A stretch of 64,000 nt of DNA, taken from contig JADFZZ010000001.1 of the NCBI GenBank assembly GCA_015232315.1, positions 124,001-188,000 of the forward strand. Reading direction: 5' to 3'. This document shows positions 7,409 through 17,446 of this stretch, piece by piece (positions within the stretch are counted from its first letter, which is position 1; each line of letters starts with the position of its first letter). Both the position numbers and the translations under genes were made by a program. The notes beneath the pieces are model-generated. The model saw only the letters and a list, made by a program, of their open reading frames with translations. It was not told the DNA's origin and ran no database searches. Origin of the DNA: SAR324 cluster bacterium. Lineage in GTDB: Bacteria; SAR324; NAC60-12.

Positions 7409-7972
7409 TCAAGGATTCTTCAATAATTCCGAGATTCGGGTTTTGAGCTTTTCTTCAAGATGGTCCTCAAAGCCGGTGATGACCTCCGCGATTTTCCCGG
7501 CACGGTCAATCATCACGATTCGGGGCAGGGCATCGGCTCCATAGGCTTCGACCGCGTATTCCCGTTGCGGCAACAACACAGGAACCCTCAGATTGTATTT
7601 GGCGATCATTTTTTTGACAGTAGCCTGAGTGATTTCCTGATCCACATTCACATACAGGAACTTCACAGGCTGGTCTTTCATGCTTTGAGCCAGCCGGTTG
7701 AAGGCGGGAATCTCCCGAATACAGGGAACGCACCAGGTCGCGAAAAAATTGAGCACCACCACATTGCGTTGTCTCAGGGCAAGGTACTTGTCGCCCTGTT
7801 CCACAAATTTGAGTTCTTCCAGCAAATCACTCACTTTGAGTTTTCCGGGTTCCGGCGCTAATTCCCCGGATAAGTCAGGAGCCTCCCTGCCCACCAGGTC
7901 TTCCGCGTAAAGCGTAGGTGACATAAGGCACTGGACGAGCAGGCACGCTAACAAGAAGGCTTTCAGGTTCAT
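7409..7972 (-). CDS. TlpA/ResA-like periplasmic thioredoxin
   Basis: 187 residues with a signal peptide (MNLKAFLLACLLVQCLMSP...YA), placing it in the periplasm. The thioredoxin fold has VVVLNFFATWCVPCIREIP with redox CxxC at residues 81-84, and ALPRIVMIDRAGKI containing the cis-proline loop. Such proteins reduce disulfides in exported or cytochrome-c maturation proteins. It lies just upstream of the secreted variable-lectin gene in the same direction, so it could help that protein fold (inference), though the pairing may be incidental. Confidence 0.88.
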   Translation of the reverse strand: MNLKAFLLACLLVQCLMSPTLYAEDLVGREAPDLSGELAPEPGKLKVSDLLEELKFVEQGDKYLALRQRNVVVLNFFATWCVPCIREIPAFNRLAQSMKDQPVKFLYVNVDQEITQATVKKMIAKYNLRVPVLLPQREYAVEAYGADALPRIVMIDRAGKIAEVITGFEDHLEEKLKTRISELLKNP

Positions 7973-8169
7973 CAGGGTGGCCTTGAAACAAGAGGTTAAG
8001 AAGAGCGGGATTGGTTATTTTTCGGAAAAGAAAGATGAATTTAGCCTAAACCTTTCAAACGCAACCATGGTTGTCAAGAGGTTTTTATGATTTTATTGAA
8101 AGCGGAAGGCTGATCTTCAAAACCGGAAGGTGGGACAGATCCATCAGGGCGTAATGGAATTTTGGCTGT

Positions 8170-10431
8170 TCAACTCCGGATCAGTTGAAAGCTGGCGCGT
8201 TTGAACTCACGACGGTTCAGGATTTCAAGGTAATGACTGGCCAGCATGTAAAGATTTTCTTCATGTTCATCGAAATCTGTCGCGGTGGAAATGCTGACCA
8301 GTCTTGAAAAGTGCATGCGGGCGTCATGCAGATTTTTTTTGCGAAAGGCAATGACACCCAGATGGAACAGGGCTACAGGGTGATTGCTACTTAATTCAAG
8401 GCAACGGGTGAATGTTTCCTGGGCTTCATTCAATCGATCCAGTGCAAGGTATAGCCTGCCGGTTTCCAGCAAGAGCTGGGTCGTTTCCTCTTTCGACAGT
8501 CGATCGGCTTTGATGTCGGCTTCCATTTTTTTAAAAAACACTCCTGGATTGGTTTTTTTACCAAAGTATAAGGGAAATCGCAGTGGTTTGAACGGTTCCA
8601 TGGCTTTGGCCTCAGCTTCAGAAATTTTGAGTAATTGAGCTGTCAGCGTTTCCGCGTATAAATTTGATAAAAATTCTTTATCAACCCGAAAGGGTAAGGA
8701 TGCCTGGCAGTTTTTACAGTTCAACTGATCAGGAGTCCATATGTGGATGTTATCAAACACACGGCGCTGTTCAATCATTTCCTGATCATAATACAGAACA
8801 GAAATAGGATAACGGTAGGAGGCATGACATTCCGGGCATAAAATTCTCACATGAGGCAGTGTGCCTCCTTCCGTCGTTGAAATCAGTGGATGATGGTCAT
8901 TCAAGGGATTGGGGATGTTGTGAATCAGACACAGCAATTCAATCAACTGGGCGAGTTCCGATTCGTCCTCACGATAATGCTGGAGCAATTTGGGGAGGAA
9001 TGATTGATCAGGATAGTATTCCATGAGTTCAAAAAACAGATGAAAATGCTGATTGATCAATACCGTGAAATGCTTGAGCATGATCTGAAGCGATTCCTCA
9101 TCAGGCAATCTCGCGAATAATTCCAGCGCGTAATCCACCTGGTCATGCTGTCCAGTCAGGATATAGTTTTCCAGCCTCGTTTTATAAATTTCTGAAAGTT
9201 TGGGCAATAAAAATGTCAAATTGTGCTTCCACGGTTTCGGAAGAACCTGCGGGAAGGGGTACTCCACTTGATCGAGTTGCCTGGTGATCAATTTCCATAA
9301 GGCGTCTCTGGCGGTGTCATGAGAGAACGTTCCTGACAGCGGAGGCGAGGTTACATGATCAAAAGAAAGATCTGAAAATAGTTCTATGACCTGAACCATG
9401 AAACCATTTCTGAGGATTGCGGAATGGTAAAGCCGGGATATGGTTGCTGTGTGTTGTTCAGGGGACGCCATGCATTGCTGTTCCACTTGCTTGATCAGAT
9501 GAAGCAAGGGCAGAGACATGATAAAATTAAGCTCACGATCCTGAATTTTGAGAATCGTGTCTTCCCAGCAGGGAATCACAATAGCACCAAACGCACGAAC
9601 ACAGGCGGATTCCAGTGATTCATTTTCTGTTTGAGGAAACTGGCTGAAGAGAGACTGCATCAATGCTGGTATCTGCTCAATGGCACGATTTTGACGGGTT
9701 GCGTCAAGCTGATCCAGCAAATCAAGGCAGGAGGTCTCCAGATGAACACCTAACACATTGGCGCATTCCTGATACATCATTCGAAGAGAATAGCCATAGC
9801 CCATGCGGACTGAAATATAATCAATGACCTCATCTCCTTCAAATATTTCTGTCAGGTGTTGCAGAAACAGGGGATCAGCAAAATTTTTGCGATAATGCGT
9901 GTAATGCCGGATTAATTCTTCAATTTGAGCCGGTGTGGTTAAGGCTTCGGACAAGACACCAAACAAGGCCAGTGATTTGACATGGCTTTCATAATGATCT
10001 GTCAGGATCTGAGCCAACGCTGTCCAGTACTTGATGTTGTCAAATAACAGCATGCTTTGCGCGGCACTCTGGAGTTCCGGTATATTGAATTCGTTGGCCT
10101 GCAACAGCTCTTCGGTCCACTTCATCAAGGCGGGTTCAGCATTTTCATAATGCAGTTCTGCCAGAGCCGTTGCGCTGGCGATTTTCAGGGTTCCTGAGGA
10201 TTGGTTGAAAATTCGAAACAGTGGAAATCCCAATTCCTGGATCTGGTATTGTCCAATCAGGTAAATGCCGGATTCCTTGATTTCATCCGTGTCCGATTCA
10301 ATGAATTTACGGGCAAATTTTTCACAGTCTTTCCCCCAGTGTTCAGTCAGATGGTAGGCGGCCCACATCTGAATCCTGATATAGGGAGAGTCCAGGTGTT
10401 TCAGCAAATTTTCATAACTCAACACATCCAT
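8170..10431 (-). CDS. HEAT-repeat, zinc-ribbon and TPR protein of unknown function
   Basis: 753 residues, no signal peptide or membrane segment, so probably cytoplasmic. The N-terminal two thirds are helical repeats of HEAT type (SYENLLKHLDSPYIRIQMWAAYHL; SGTLKIASATALAEL). A four-cysteine zinc-ribbon-like section follows (CPECH, about 45 residues, CKNC). The C terminus has two or more TPR motifs (LLLETGRLYLALDRLNEAQETF; HPVALFHLGVIAFRKKNLHDA). A GGAGG ribosome site precedes the ATG. The layout suggests a protein-binding scaffold; no enzyme motif was seen and I do not recognise a named family. Confidence 0.8.
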   Translation of the reverse strand: MDVLSYENLLKHLDSPYIRIQMWAAYHLTEHWGKDCEKFARKFIESDTDEIKESGIYLIGQYQIQELGFPLFRIFNQSSGTLKIASATALAELHYENAEPALMKWTEELLQANEFNIPELQSAAQSMLLFDNIKYWTALAQILTDHYESHVKSLALFGVLSEALTTPAQIEELIRHYTHYRKNFADPLFLQHLTEIFEGDEVIDYISVRMGYGYSLRMMYQECANVLGVHLETSCLDLLDQLDATRQNRAIEQIPALMQSLFSQFPQTENESLESACVRAFGAIVIPCWEDTILKIQDRELNFIMSLPLLHLIKQVEQQCMASPEQHTATISRLYHSAILRNGFMVQVIELFSDLSFDHVTSPPLSGTFSHDTARDALWKLITRQLDQVEYPFPQVLPKPWKHNLTFLLPKLSEIYKTRLENYILTGQHDQVDYALELFARLPDEESLQIMLKHFTVLINQHFHLFFELMEYYPDQSFLPKLLQHYREDESELAQLIELLCLIHNIPNPLNDHHPLISTTEGGTLPHVRILCPECHASYRYPISVLYYDQEMIEQRRVFDNIHIWTPDQLNCKNCQASLPFRVDKEFLSNLYAETLTAQLLKISEAEAKAMEPFKPLRFPLYFGKKTNPGVFFKKMEADIKADRLSKEETTQLLLETGRLYLALDRLNEAQETFTRCLELSSNHPVALFHLGVIAFRKKNLHDARMHFSRLVSISTATDFDEHEENLYMLASHYLEILNRREFKRASFQLIRS

Positions 10432-10519
10432 TGATATCCTCCATTGATGTCAGATTGTTTAGGAACGACAAAAGAATAACGGCCCAAAGTTTTTTAACAC
10501 ACAGCCCTTGCCCAGGTCT

Positions 10520-10548
10520 GTAGAGACGTGCGAATCGCGCGTCTCTAC
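10520..10548. repeat. GTAG-bounded palindrome (REP-like)
   Basis: GTAGAGACG, an 11-base GC-rich centre, then CGTCTCTAC: perfect 9-bp arms bounded by GTAG/CTAC. A close relative is at 45057-45084. The rest of the 210-base gap shows no gene. Confidence 0.75.
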
Positions 10549-10643
10549 GCATGCACGGCAGGAGATGTTTTTTGAAAAGTTATGGAAGTTATTTTTCGAA
10601 TGTTCCTTAAGATTGATCACACCTATTCTTATTCAAGAACCGT

Positions 10644-11204
10644 TCAGCGCTCAGGGAAGGGCCCAAGTTCATCTCCGAAAACATTAATAGCCATGTCATA
10701 CGCCGTATCGACCGACTGAAATCGATATCTCCCCAGGACAGTTCCTTCCGGTGTGATGAGCATGATCAGCGGTTTCGTTGTTTCTGTCGCATAATATTTG
10801 TTCGCGAACAGTTTATCCCAGTCAATCAGGACGCGCGCCTTCATTTCCTTTGGAATTTTTACATCAATCATGGACATGGCCATGGCATTGGGCAGAAATC
10901 GGGATATTCCCGGGGAAATGACCATGAATGCTTTTTCAGGAAATCGGACGAACAGTTTCTTGTATAGCTCAGCCGCCAGTGGAATCGTGTCTTTTATTGG
11001 TGCCAGCACAATCAGAACAGGGGTTTTTACGACCTGATTCAGCTTAATTTCTTTTTCATCCAGGTTTTGGTATTGGGACCGCATCGGATGCGCTCCATAG
11101 ACGGTTGAAGCGCATAACAGCAACAACAGAATCACAGTTGAAACCAATTTCAACATTTTTTTTTCAGCAGGAGCAGGGATTGATGTGTTTTTTTCAGTAT
11201 GCAT
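10644..11204 (-). CDS. Exported thioredoxin-like-fold protein, function unknown
   Basis: 186 residues with an N-terminal signal sequence (MLKLVSTVILLLLLCASTVYG, reached from a second ATG at 11156, which may be the true start; neither has a clear ribosome site). The body, TPVLIVLAPIKDTIPLAAELYKKL ... RVLIDWDKLFANKYYATETTKPLIMLITPEGTVLGRYRF, has the strand-helix order and terminal TPEGTVLGRY strand of thioredoxin-like proteins. It lacks a CxxC, so a redox role is doubtful. Between folP and the HEAT/TPR gene, same strand. Confidence 0.75.
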   Translation of the reverse strand: MHTEKNTSIPAPAEKKMLKLVSTVILLLLLCASTVYGAHPMRSQYQNLDEKEIKLNQVVKTPVLIVLAPIKDTIPLAAELYKKLFVRFPEKAFMVISPGISRFLPNAMAMSMIDVKIPKEMKARVLIDWDKLFANKYYATETTKPLIMLITPEGTVLGRYRFQSVDTAYDMAINVFGDELGPFPER

Positions 11205-11299
11205 GAGATGCCGGCGTGTTTAACATAACCTTCAGATTCAGAAAGCAATGAACAGATTTTTATTCAGATATGCATTCTTTTACAATTTTTTTGCCATTT

Positions 11300-12178
11300 C
11301 TATGTTTTAGAATGAATGGAACAGAAAGTATCAATCAACAATCGTGCTTCTGCGGTGTGATGCATGCGAATCCATGAGGCACCCTGATGCAATCCTGTGC
11401 AGGCCGCTGCCAGTCCCGGAATCTCCCGTTCCTGAACATTGAGAACCCTGCCTGGACGGATGCGTGATAAAAAGGATTTCCGTGAAGGACCGATCAGCAC
11501 TGGAAACCCCCAGGCGACCAGTTCGTCCAGACGTCGCAGGATCTCAAAGCTGTATTGAGGATTGCCGCTGATAAAAAATCCCATGCCCGGATCAAGAATG
11601 ATAGCCTCTTGTCGAAGGCCCTGTTTTTCAGCCCAGAGGATTCGTTCTTCAAAAAAAGCCTTTACCGTTCCCATAACATCCGTGTATTCCTTTGATTCTG
11701 TCGAAGTTCTGGCAGAAGTGTCCTTGGAATACATCAACACCACAGGGGCTCCTGTTTCCACAAGAACTTCCACCAGGTGTGGATCACCCCGGAGCGCGGT
11801 GACATCGTTGATCATGTCGGCGCCAGCTTCAATCGTTTTGCGGGCAACGCCCGATTTCCAGGTGTCAACAGAAATCCAGACATCACTTTGGGCTCTGAGT
11901 GCTTCAACGACAGGAAGGACACGCAGTGTTTCCTCAGTTTCGCTCACATCCAGACTACCGGGACCGGAGGATTCGCCACCGATATCAATACAGTCCGTTC
12001 CATCCTGACACATGGAAAGTCCCTGCTGGAACGCATGATCCTGCTGGAAATATTTTCCACCATCAGAAAAAGAATCAGGGGTGACATTTAAAATCCCCAT
12101 CAATCGGGGTTTTTCCAGTGAAATTGTTTTGCGACCGGAAGTAATCTGTCGTATGGATTCAATGGGGAATATATCCAT
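11300..12178 (-). CDS. folP: Dihydropteroate synthase
   Basis: Condenses p-aminobenzoate with dihydropterin pyrophosphate in folate synthesis. 292 residues: MGILNVTPDSFSDGGKY, IDIGGESSGPG, VDTWKSGVA, INDVTALRGD, LDPGMGFF, GPSRKSFLSRI and a terminal RMHH matching the R-x-H pterin-phosphate site. The usual GGESTRPG loop reads GGESSGPG, replacing the conserved Thr-Arg pair by Ser-Gly. The enzyme is otherwise complete, so activity is probable. Divergent from the 911-residue gene at 12276; the 97-base gap should hold both promoters. Confidence 0.93.
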   Translation of the reverse strand: MDIFPIESIRQITSGRKTISLEKPRLMGILNVTPDSFSDGGKYFQQDHAFQQGLSMCQDGTDCIDIGGESSGPGSLDVSETEETLRVLPVVEALRAQSDVWISVDTWKSGVARKTIEAGADMINDVTALRGDPHLVEVLVETGAPVVLMYSKDTSARTSTESKEYTDVMGTVKAFFEERILWAEKQGLRQEAIILDPGMGFFISGNPQYSFEILRRLDELVAWGFPVLIGPSRKSFLSRIRPGRVLNVQEREIPGLAAACTGLHQGASWIRMHHTAEARLLIDTFCSIHSKT

Positions 12179-12275
12179 AATCTGTCAGGCACATGAAAAA
12201 GGAATACATTTTGAACATCAGGTTTTGAAATATCCGGGGAAGATTTCTTGAGAACCATCACACCGTTGATCATCT

Positions 12276-15011
12276 ATGGCTGAAGTTAGCAAAAAAGAAC
12301 GTCAGGAACAAATGCTTCGTCAATTCGCACGAATTGACAAGTTTTTGCAGGCAAACTCAAAAAAGTTCTATCAGGAATATGACACGTTCAATGAGTTTCT
12401 GGTGGAAACACGACTGCACATTCTGGAACAGGCTGAGCACCTGCAACGTGAACATAATGAGGAACTGACTGAAGAAATGCGGGATGTGTTGTCCATTGAC
12501 GCGGAAGATGGCATTGCCAACAGACTCAACATGATGACGCTGATTCTTGCGAGAATGGCAAACCCGCCCCTGTTCAATTTTTTAATTCAGCACAAACTCA
12601 ATGTAAAAAACATTGAGAATCTGTCGTTTCAGCAAATTCCTCTGGAAGTGGATACTCTCCTGTTTATCACCAATCCGTTGTTGGCCTTTGATCTGGTGTT
12701 TGATCTGCTGGAGTTCCGGAACAGGCACAATCGTTTCGTGCATCTTTACATCACCAATCGTATCGCACGCTGGTTGTTTCGATTTACCCAGTTTGTGATC
12801 AACTATGACCAGTTTGACAAGGTCATTCACCTGACCTTGCTTCAACCCGCGCGGTTTGATGCTTACAAGGACAAATTTGTCAAATCAGTCCATTTTCTGG
12901 CCGCGGAAGCCCTGGATCATATTCTCAATGATAAAAAATCCATTTATGTGAATGATCTCCGACGTCTTTATCTGATATTGAGCCGAACCCTGTTTATTGC
13001 GGCACGTTCAGGTCAAACAATAGCGCCAGAGATTCTGGAAATGCTGACAGATCTGATTCCGATCATGGACATGGATCCTGAACAGTTGAAAGAAGACGGT
13101 TTTTATGCGGAGTATCAGGAAATTCATTTTATGAATCCGCAAAAAGTTTTTTTGCAGCAATTCACAGAATTACAAAAGCAGGATGTCGATCATGTTCTGG
13201 TTTTTCTGGGTTCGATTCACCCCGTGGACCGTAATCAGATTCTGCAAATGGTCTATGATCGCACCCGTTTGTATCCACTCAAATTGTTTGCGTCGATCAA
13301 AAAGCATTATCAGCAAAATGATGGAGTGATTCCGGTTTATTATAAAATGGTCGCTGAAAGCCTGCGTCAGATTGTGGATTATCATTCTGTCAAGAATGGG
13401 GGAATGGTCCGCAAGGAAATTTATGAACCGTTGTTTTTTCAGGAACATCTTTCTCTTGCGGATCACAAGATTGAGGCACCTTCAGACGAATTGCTGCACA
13501 AACCGCAGGAATGGCTGACTCCCGGGCAGATTTTTGAAGTGTTCCACAAAGCCGGTGCGGGAGATGATAAAAAAATGCTGTTTGATCTTGCCAGCCTTCC
13601 CTTCTGCTACATCATGATTGAATTCGGGCGTCCATCTTACCACACATTCTCGCTCATTCATCTGTTTATTCTGGACCTTCAGCCTAAAACCTACCGGGAT
13701 ATTCTAGGGTATCTTGCGGGATCACTGCAAATGGATTCACGGGAGTTGGATGTTTGCCTGAAACAAATCAAGGCCTTGAGCGATTTCACTCAGGATCTGG
13801 TAATTAGAAACAAGATCCGGCGCAAACGAATCAAGATGTATGACTCTAAAAATCAGTTGAGGTTCTATGATTTTAATGCCGCGCTGGTTGAAATAAATGA
13901 TGAACTGGAAGCACGCTATCCACAAATTCTGTTCAGATTTGAATACAGAAAAATGCTGATGGAGTTTCTGGAAGAATCCAAACGTTGGTTGGCTATCAAG
14001 AAAGGTCAGACGGTTCAGGCACTTACCGCTGATGATATGCATAAACTGCTTTCAGGTAAGGAATGGCCGCTGGTGGTTAAAGCGCTGAAGGATTCTGTGA
14101 TTGGCCGGGTGTATTCCGAAAAGTACCAGGCTTTGATGGACAATGAGGATAAACTGCGAAAAGAACTGCTGGAGATTCATGGGCTTCAGCAACAGGTCGT
14201 TGATTATGAGAAACTGAGACAACTGGCCACCGATGAAAATAAGGAGAAATCCCGGATTTCAACAGAAACAGTCAAGCAGAGGCTGGCAATATATGATGTC
14301 AAAACCCAATCATTTGAAGTCATGTCCCAAAATCCCACCCAGAAAGAACCATGGTTTGTTGAATGGGGACGAACACCTCTGCGTTTTATGACACCACCAC
14401 AGGTGAATCCACAAATCACCATTTTTACATGGTTTGATATGGCTGTTCTCAACATAGACGGTCAGACAAGGAATACGCTCATCAGTTATTTGCAGAATAC
14501 TCAGCAACTGGATGAAACTGAAGTGGCCATTTTAAAGCAGAATATGGTTCAGTTCTGGATGCTTCTCAAACGTCTGACCGGAAATATAGAATGGAAACAA
14601 CAGCCACAACTCTGGAAACAGAACAACGGCCATATTGATTATTCCCTGATGCTGAAATTGCTGGGTCAGATTCATGAACCCTTAGCCTCCCAAATGCCAC
14701 AGATGACAGAACACAGGAATGATGTTCAGGCCCATTTGACCTGTCTGCATGAAATTCAGAAAAATCTCATAAAAAACGGGGCCTCCACGCCATACGGTGT
14801 GTTGTTCACCCAGAAAATGATGACGGCGCTGGCTTCTTCAGATGACCCGACCAAGGCCTTGTCTGTGATGAAACAGTCAGAAAAAAATGCCGGTCATATG
14901 AAATATCTGGCTTATGCCTCCAACACACCGGATATCTTCCGGGAGCGTCTCAAAATTGAATATCAAATCAATTACAGGATCGTGAAGTATTTTCAGCAGA
15001 ACCAGGATTGA
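12276..15011 (+). CDS. Large cytoplasmic helical protein of unknown function
   Basis: 911 residues, highly charged and largely helical, without signal peptide or membrane segment. It starts MAVEVSKKERQE-like (MAEVSKKERQEQMLRQFARI), and a clear coiled-coil section occurs near residues 640-670 (LMDNEDKLRKELLEIHGLQQ). No enzyme motif was recognised. It is followed after 15 bases by a membrane-protein gene and then infA, suggesting a shared transcript. It resembles in style the 515-residue protein at 61822 and the 753-residue protein at 8170: large, helical and apparently lineage-specific. I do not recognise the family. Confidence 0.8.
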   Translation: MAEVSKKERQEQMLRQFARIDKFLQANSKKFYQEYDTFNEFLVETRLHILEQAEHLQREHNEELTEEMRDVLSIDAEDGIANRLNMMTLILARMANPPLFNFLIQHKLNVKNIENLSFQQIPLEVDTLLFITNPLLAFDLVFDLLEFRNRHNRFVHLYITNRIARWLFRFTQFVINYDQFDKVIHLTLLQPARFDAYKDKFVKSVHFLAAEALDHILNDKKSIYVNDLRRLYLILSRTLFIAARSGQTIAPEILEMLTDLIPIMDMDPEQLKEDGFYAEYQEIHFMNPQKVFLQQFTELQKQDVDHVLVFLGSIHPVDRNQILQMVYDRTRLYPLKLFASIKKHYQQNDGVIPVYYKMVAESLRQIVDYHSVKNGGMVRKEIYEPLFFQEHLSLADHKIEAPSDELLHKPQEWLTPGQIFEVFHKAGAGDDKKMLFDLASLPFCYIMIEFGRPSYHTFSLIHLFILDLQPKTYRDILGYLAGSLQMDSRELDVCLKQIKALSDFTQDLVIRNKIRRKRIKMYDSKNQLRFYDFNAALVEINDELEARYPQILFRFEYRKMLMEFLEESKRWLAIKKGQTVQALTADDMHKLLSGKEWPLVVKALKDSVIGRVYSEKYQALMDNEDKLRKELLEIHGLQQQVVDYEKLRQLATDENKEKSRISTETVKQRLAIYDVKTQSFEVMSQNPTQKEPWFVEWGRTPLRFMTPPQVNPQITIFTWFDMAVLNIDGQTRNTLISYLQNTQQLDETEVAILKQNMVQFWMLLKRLTGNIEWKQQPQLWKQNNGHIDYSLMLKLLGQIHEPLASQMPQMTEHRNDVQAHLTCLHEIQKNLIKNGASTPYGVLFTQKMMTALASSDDPTKALSVMKQSEKNAGHMKYLAYASNTPDIFRERLKIEYQINYRIVKYFQQNQD

Positions 15012-15026
15012 AACAACGGAATCATT

Positions 15027-15848
15027 ATGTCAGGTTTCATTTCAGGTTCAGTGCTGGCTCCGGCGGCTATTGGTGCCGGGTATGCGTTGTCGAAAGTCTT
15101 GGCTCTCCGCTGGTTGTGGCCTGATTTGCTGGAATATCAGGATTTCCGATTCCTGTTCCTCTCGGGGATTTTACTGGGATATACCCTGCGCCCTGTCCTT
15201 CAACGCATCTACTGGAAATACCCCACAGGCGCCTTCGCCGTTGGACTCCTTCTTTTGGGCCTGGGCACTCCCGGGAAACTGCCTGAATTGCTTTTGACGG
15301 ATATTCCCGTGCAGGAATGGCTGTCCCAAAGCGCAATGCTTGATCTGGGGCCCATTCTTGTGACGGCATTGCTGTCTCCGTTGCTGATTCCCTCTTTTCA
15401 AACGATGATCTCCCGGCAGGTTTTGCTGTCACAATTAAAAGCAATTTTTTTTAATACAAGCGGCAGTCTGAAAATAATCGCCGCGGTGGTGTTTTACCAG
15501 GCCTTGTTTTTCATGATTTATGGAATTTATTATTGGGACGAATGGGCCTCAGCCTCACGGCCATCTTTTTTATCGCCACACTTACCGCTGGTGTCTCAAC
15601 TGATTTTGATCGGGTGCAGGGGATTGACGATTTTGATCGCTTTCATGCCTGTTCTGAGTATGATCACCAGTCAGAACCGCTGGAAGGTGACGTTGGTTTG
15701 TACCAGTCTGTTGTTTGTGATTGCGGATTTTATTCCGACTTTTTCGCAAATTTCCGGAATTTCCCCCGTTTTATTATTTGATGATCTCATTCTAAGGCTT
15801 TTCCTTGACATTATTTTCTGTTACGGTGTAGCCGTTTTGTTTGTGTGA
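15027..15848 (+). CDS. Polytopic inner-membrane protein, function unknown
   Basis: 273 residues with about seven hydrophobic segments (e.g. FLFLSGILLGYTL, GAFAVGLLLLGLG, IIAAVVFYQALFFMIYGIYY, LILIGCRGLTILIAFMPVL, VTLVCTSLLFVIADFI). No catalytic or transport signature was recognised. It starts 15 bases after the 911-residue gene and is probably co-translated with it, so the two may act together at the membrane (inference). Confidence 0.78.
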   Translation: MSGFISGSVLAPAAIGAGYALSKVLALRWLWPDLLEYQDFRFLFLSGILLGYTLRPVLQRIYWKYPTGAFAVGLLLLGLGTPGKLPELLLTDIPVQEWLSQSAMLDLGPILVTALLSPLLIPSFQTMISRQVLLSQLKAIFFNTSGSLKIIAAVVFYQALFFMIYGIYYWDEWASASRPSFLSPHLPLVSQLILIGCRGLTILIAFMPVLSMITSQNRWKVTLVCTSLLFVIADFIPTFSQISGISPVLLFDDLILRLFLDIIFCYGVAVLFV

Positions 15849-15909
15849 AAGAACTTCCCCCTGTCATAGAATCTTTCCCACAGATTTCTAACCTTATCTG
15901 GAGCATACC

Positions 15910-16137
15910 TTGAGCGAAGAAAAAATTGAGTTGAAAGGCACCATCGTTGATTCATCCAATGGCATTTTTAGAGTTAAACTGGAAAATGACCATGTGGTGA
16001 TTGGTCATCTTTCCGGGAAAATGAAAATGTATAAAATCAGGGTGCTTCCCGGCGATACTGTCACTGTTGAACTCTCGCCTTATGATCTGTCACGTGGAAG
16101 AATTGTCCAACGTGAGAAAGTCCAGCCATCCTCATAA
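15910..16137 (+). CDS. infA: Translation initiation factor IF-1
   Basis: 75-residue S1/OB-fold protein that binds the ribosomal A site during initiation. [46 protein letters not shown]...[14 protein letters not shown] aligns over the whole IF-1 family. The start codon is TTG at 15910, with GGAG at 15900-15903 at good spacing; no ATG is available in frame nearby. Rare-codon starts on initiation-factor genes can reflect feedback on initiation. Lies between a membrane-protein gene and mreB. Confidence 0.95.
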   Translation: MSEEKIELKGTIVDSSNGIFRVKLENDHVVIGHLSGKMKMYKIRVLPGDTVTVELSPYDLSRGRIVQREKVQPSS

Positions 16138-16242
16138 AGATGACAAGCCGAAAGATCTTCAGGTTCTGATTCCATCATGTTTCTGAAAAATATTTATCAG
16201 TAAATCTCAGTATTTATCAACGAGGTGATTCACATGGAATAG

Positions 16243-17358
<1,116 letters not shown>

Positions 17359-17371
17359 CATCATTTTTCAG

Positions 17372-17416
17372 GTCATGTCACATTCTCCTGTGACATGACG
17401 TTCCCCCTCATTTTTT
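17372..17416 (+). terminator. Rho-independent terminator after mreB
   Basis: Perfect 11-bp stem GTCATGTCACA / TTCTCC / TGTGACATGAC followed by gttccccctcattttttcc, ending in a T run. It separates mreB from argS. Confidence 0.85.
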
Positions 17417-17446
17417 CCAATAATTCTTTGATCCAATAAATCCCTT

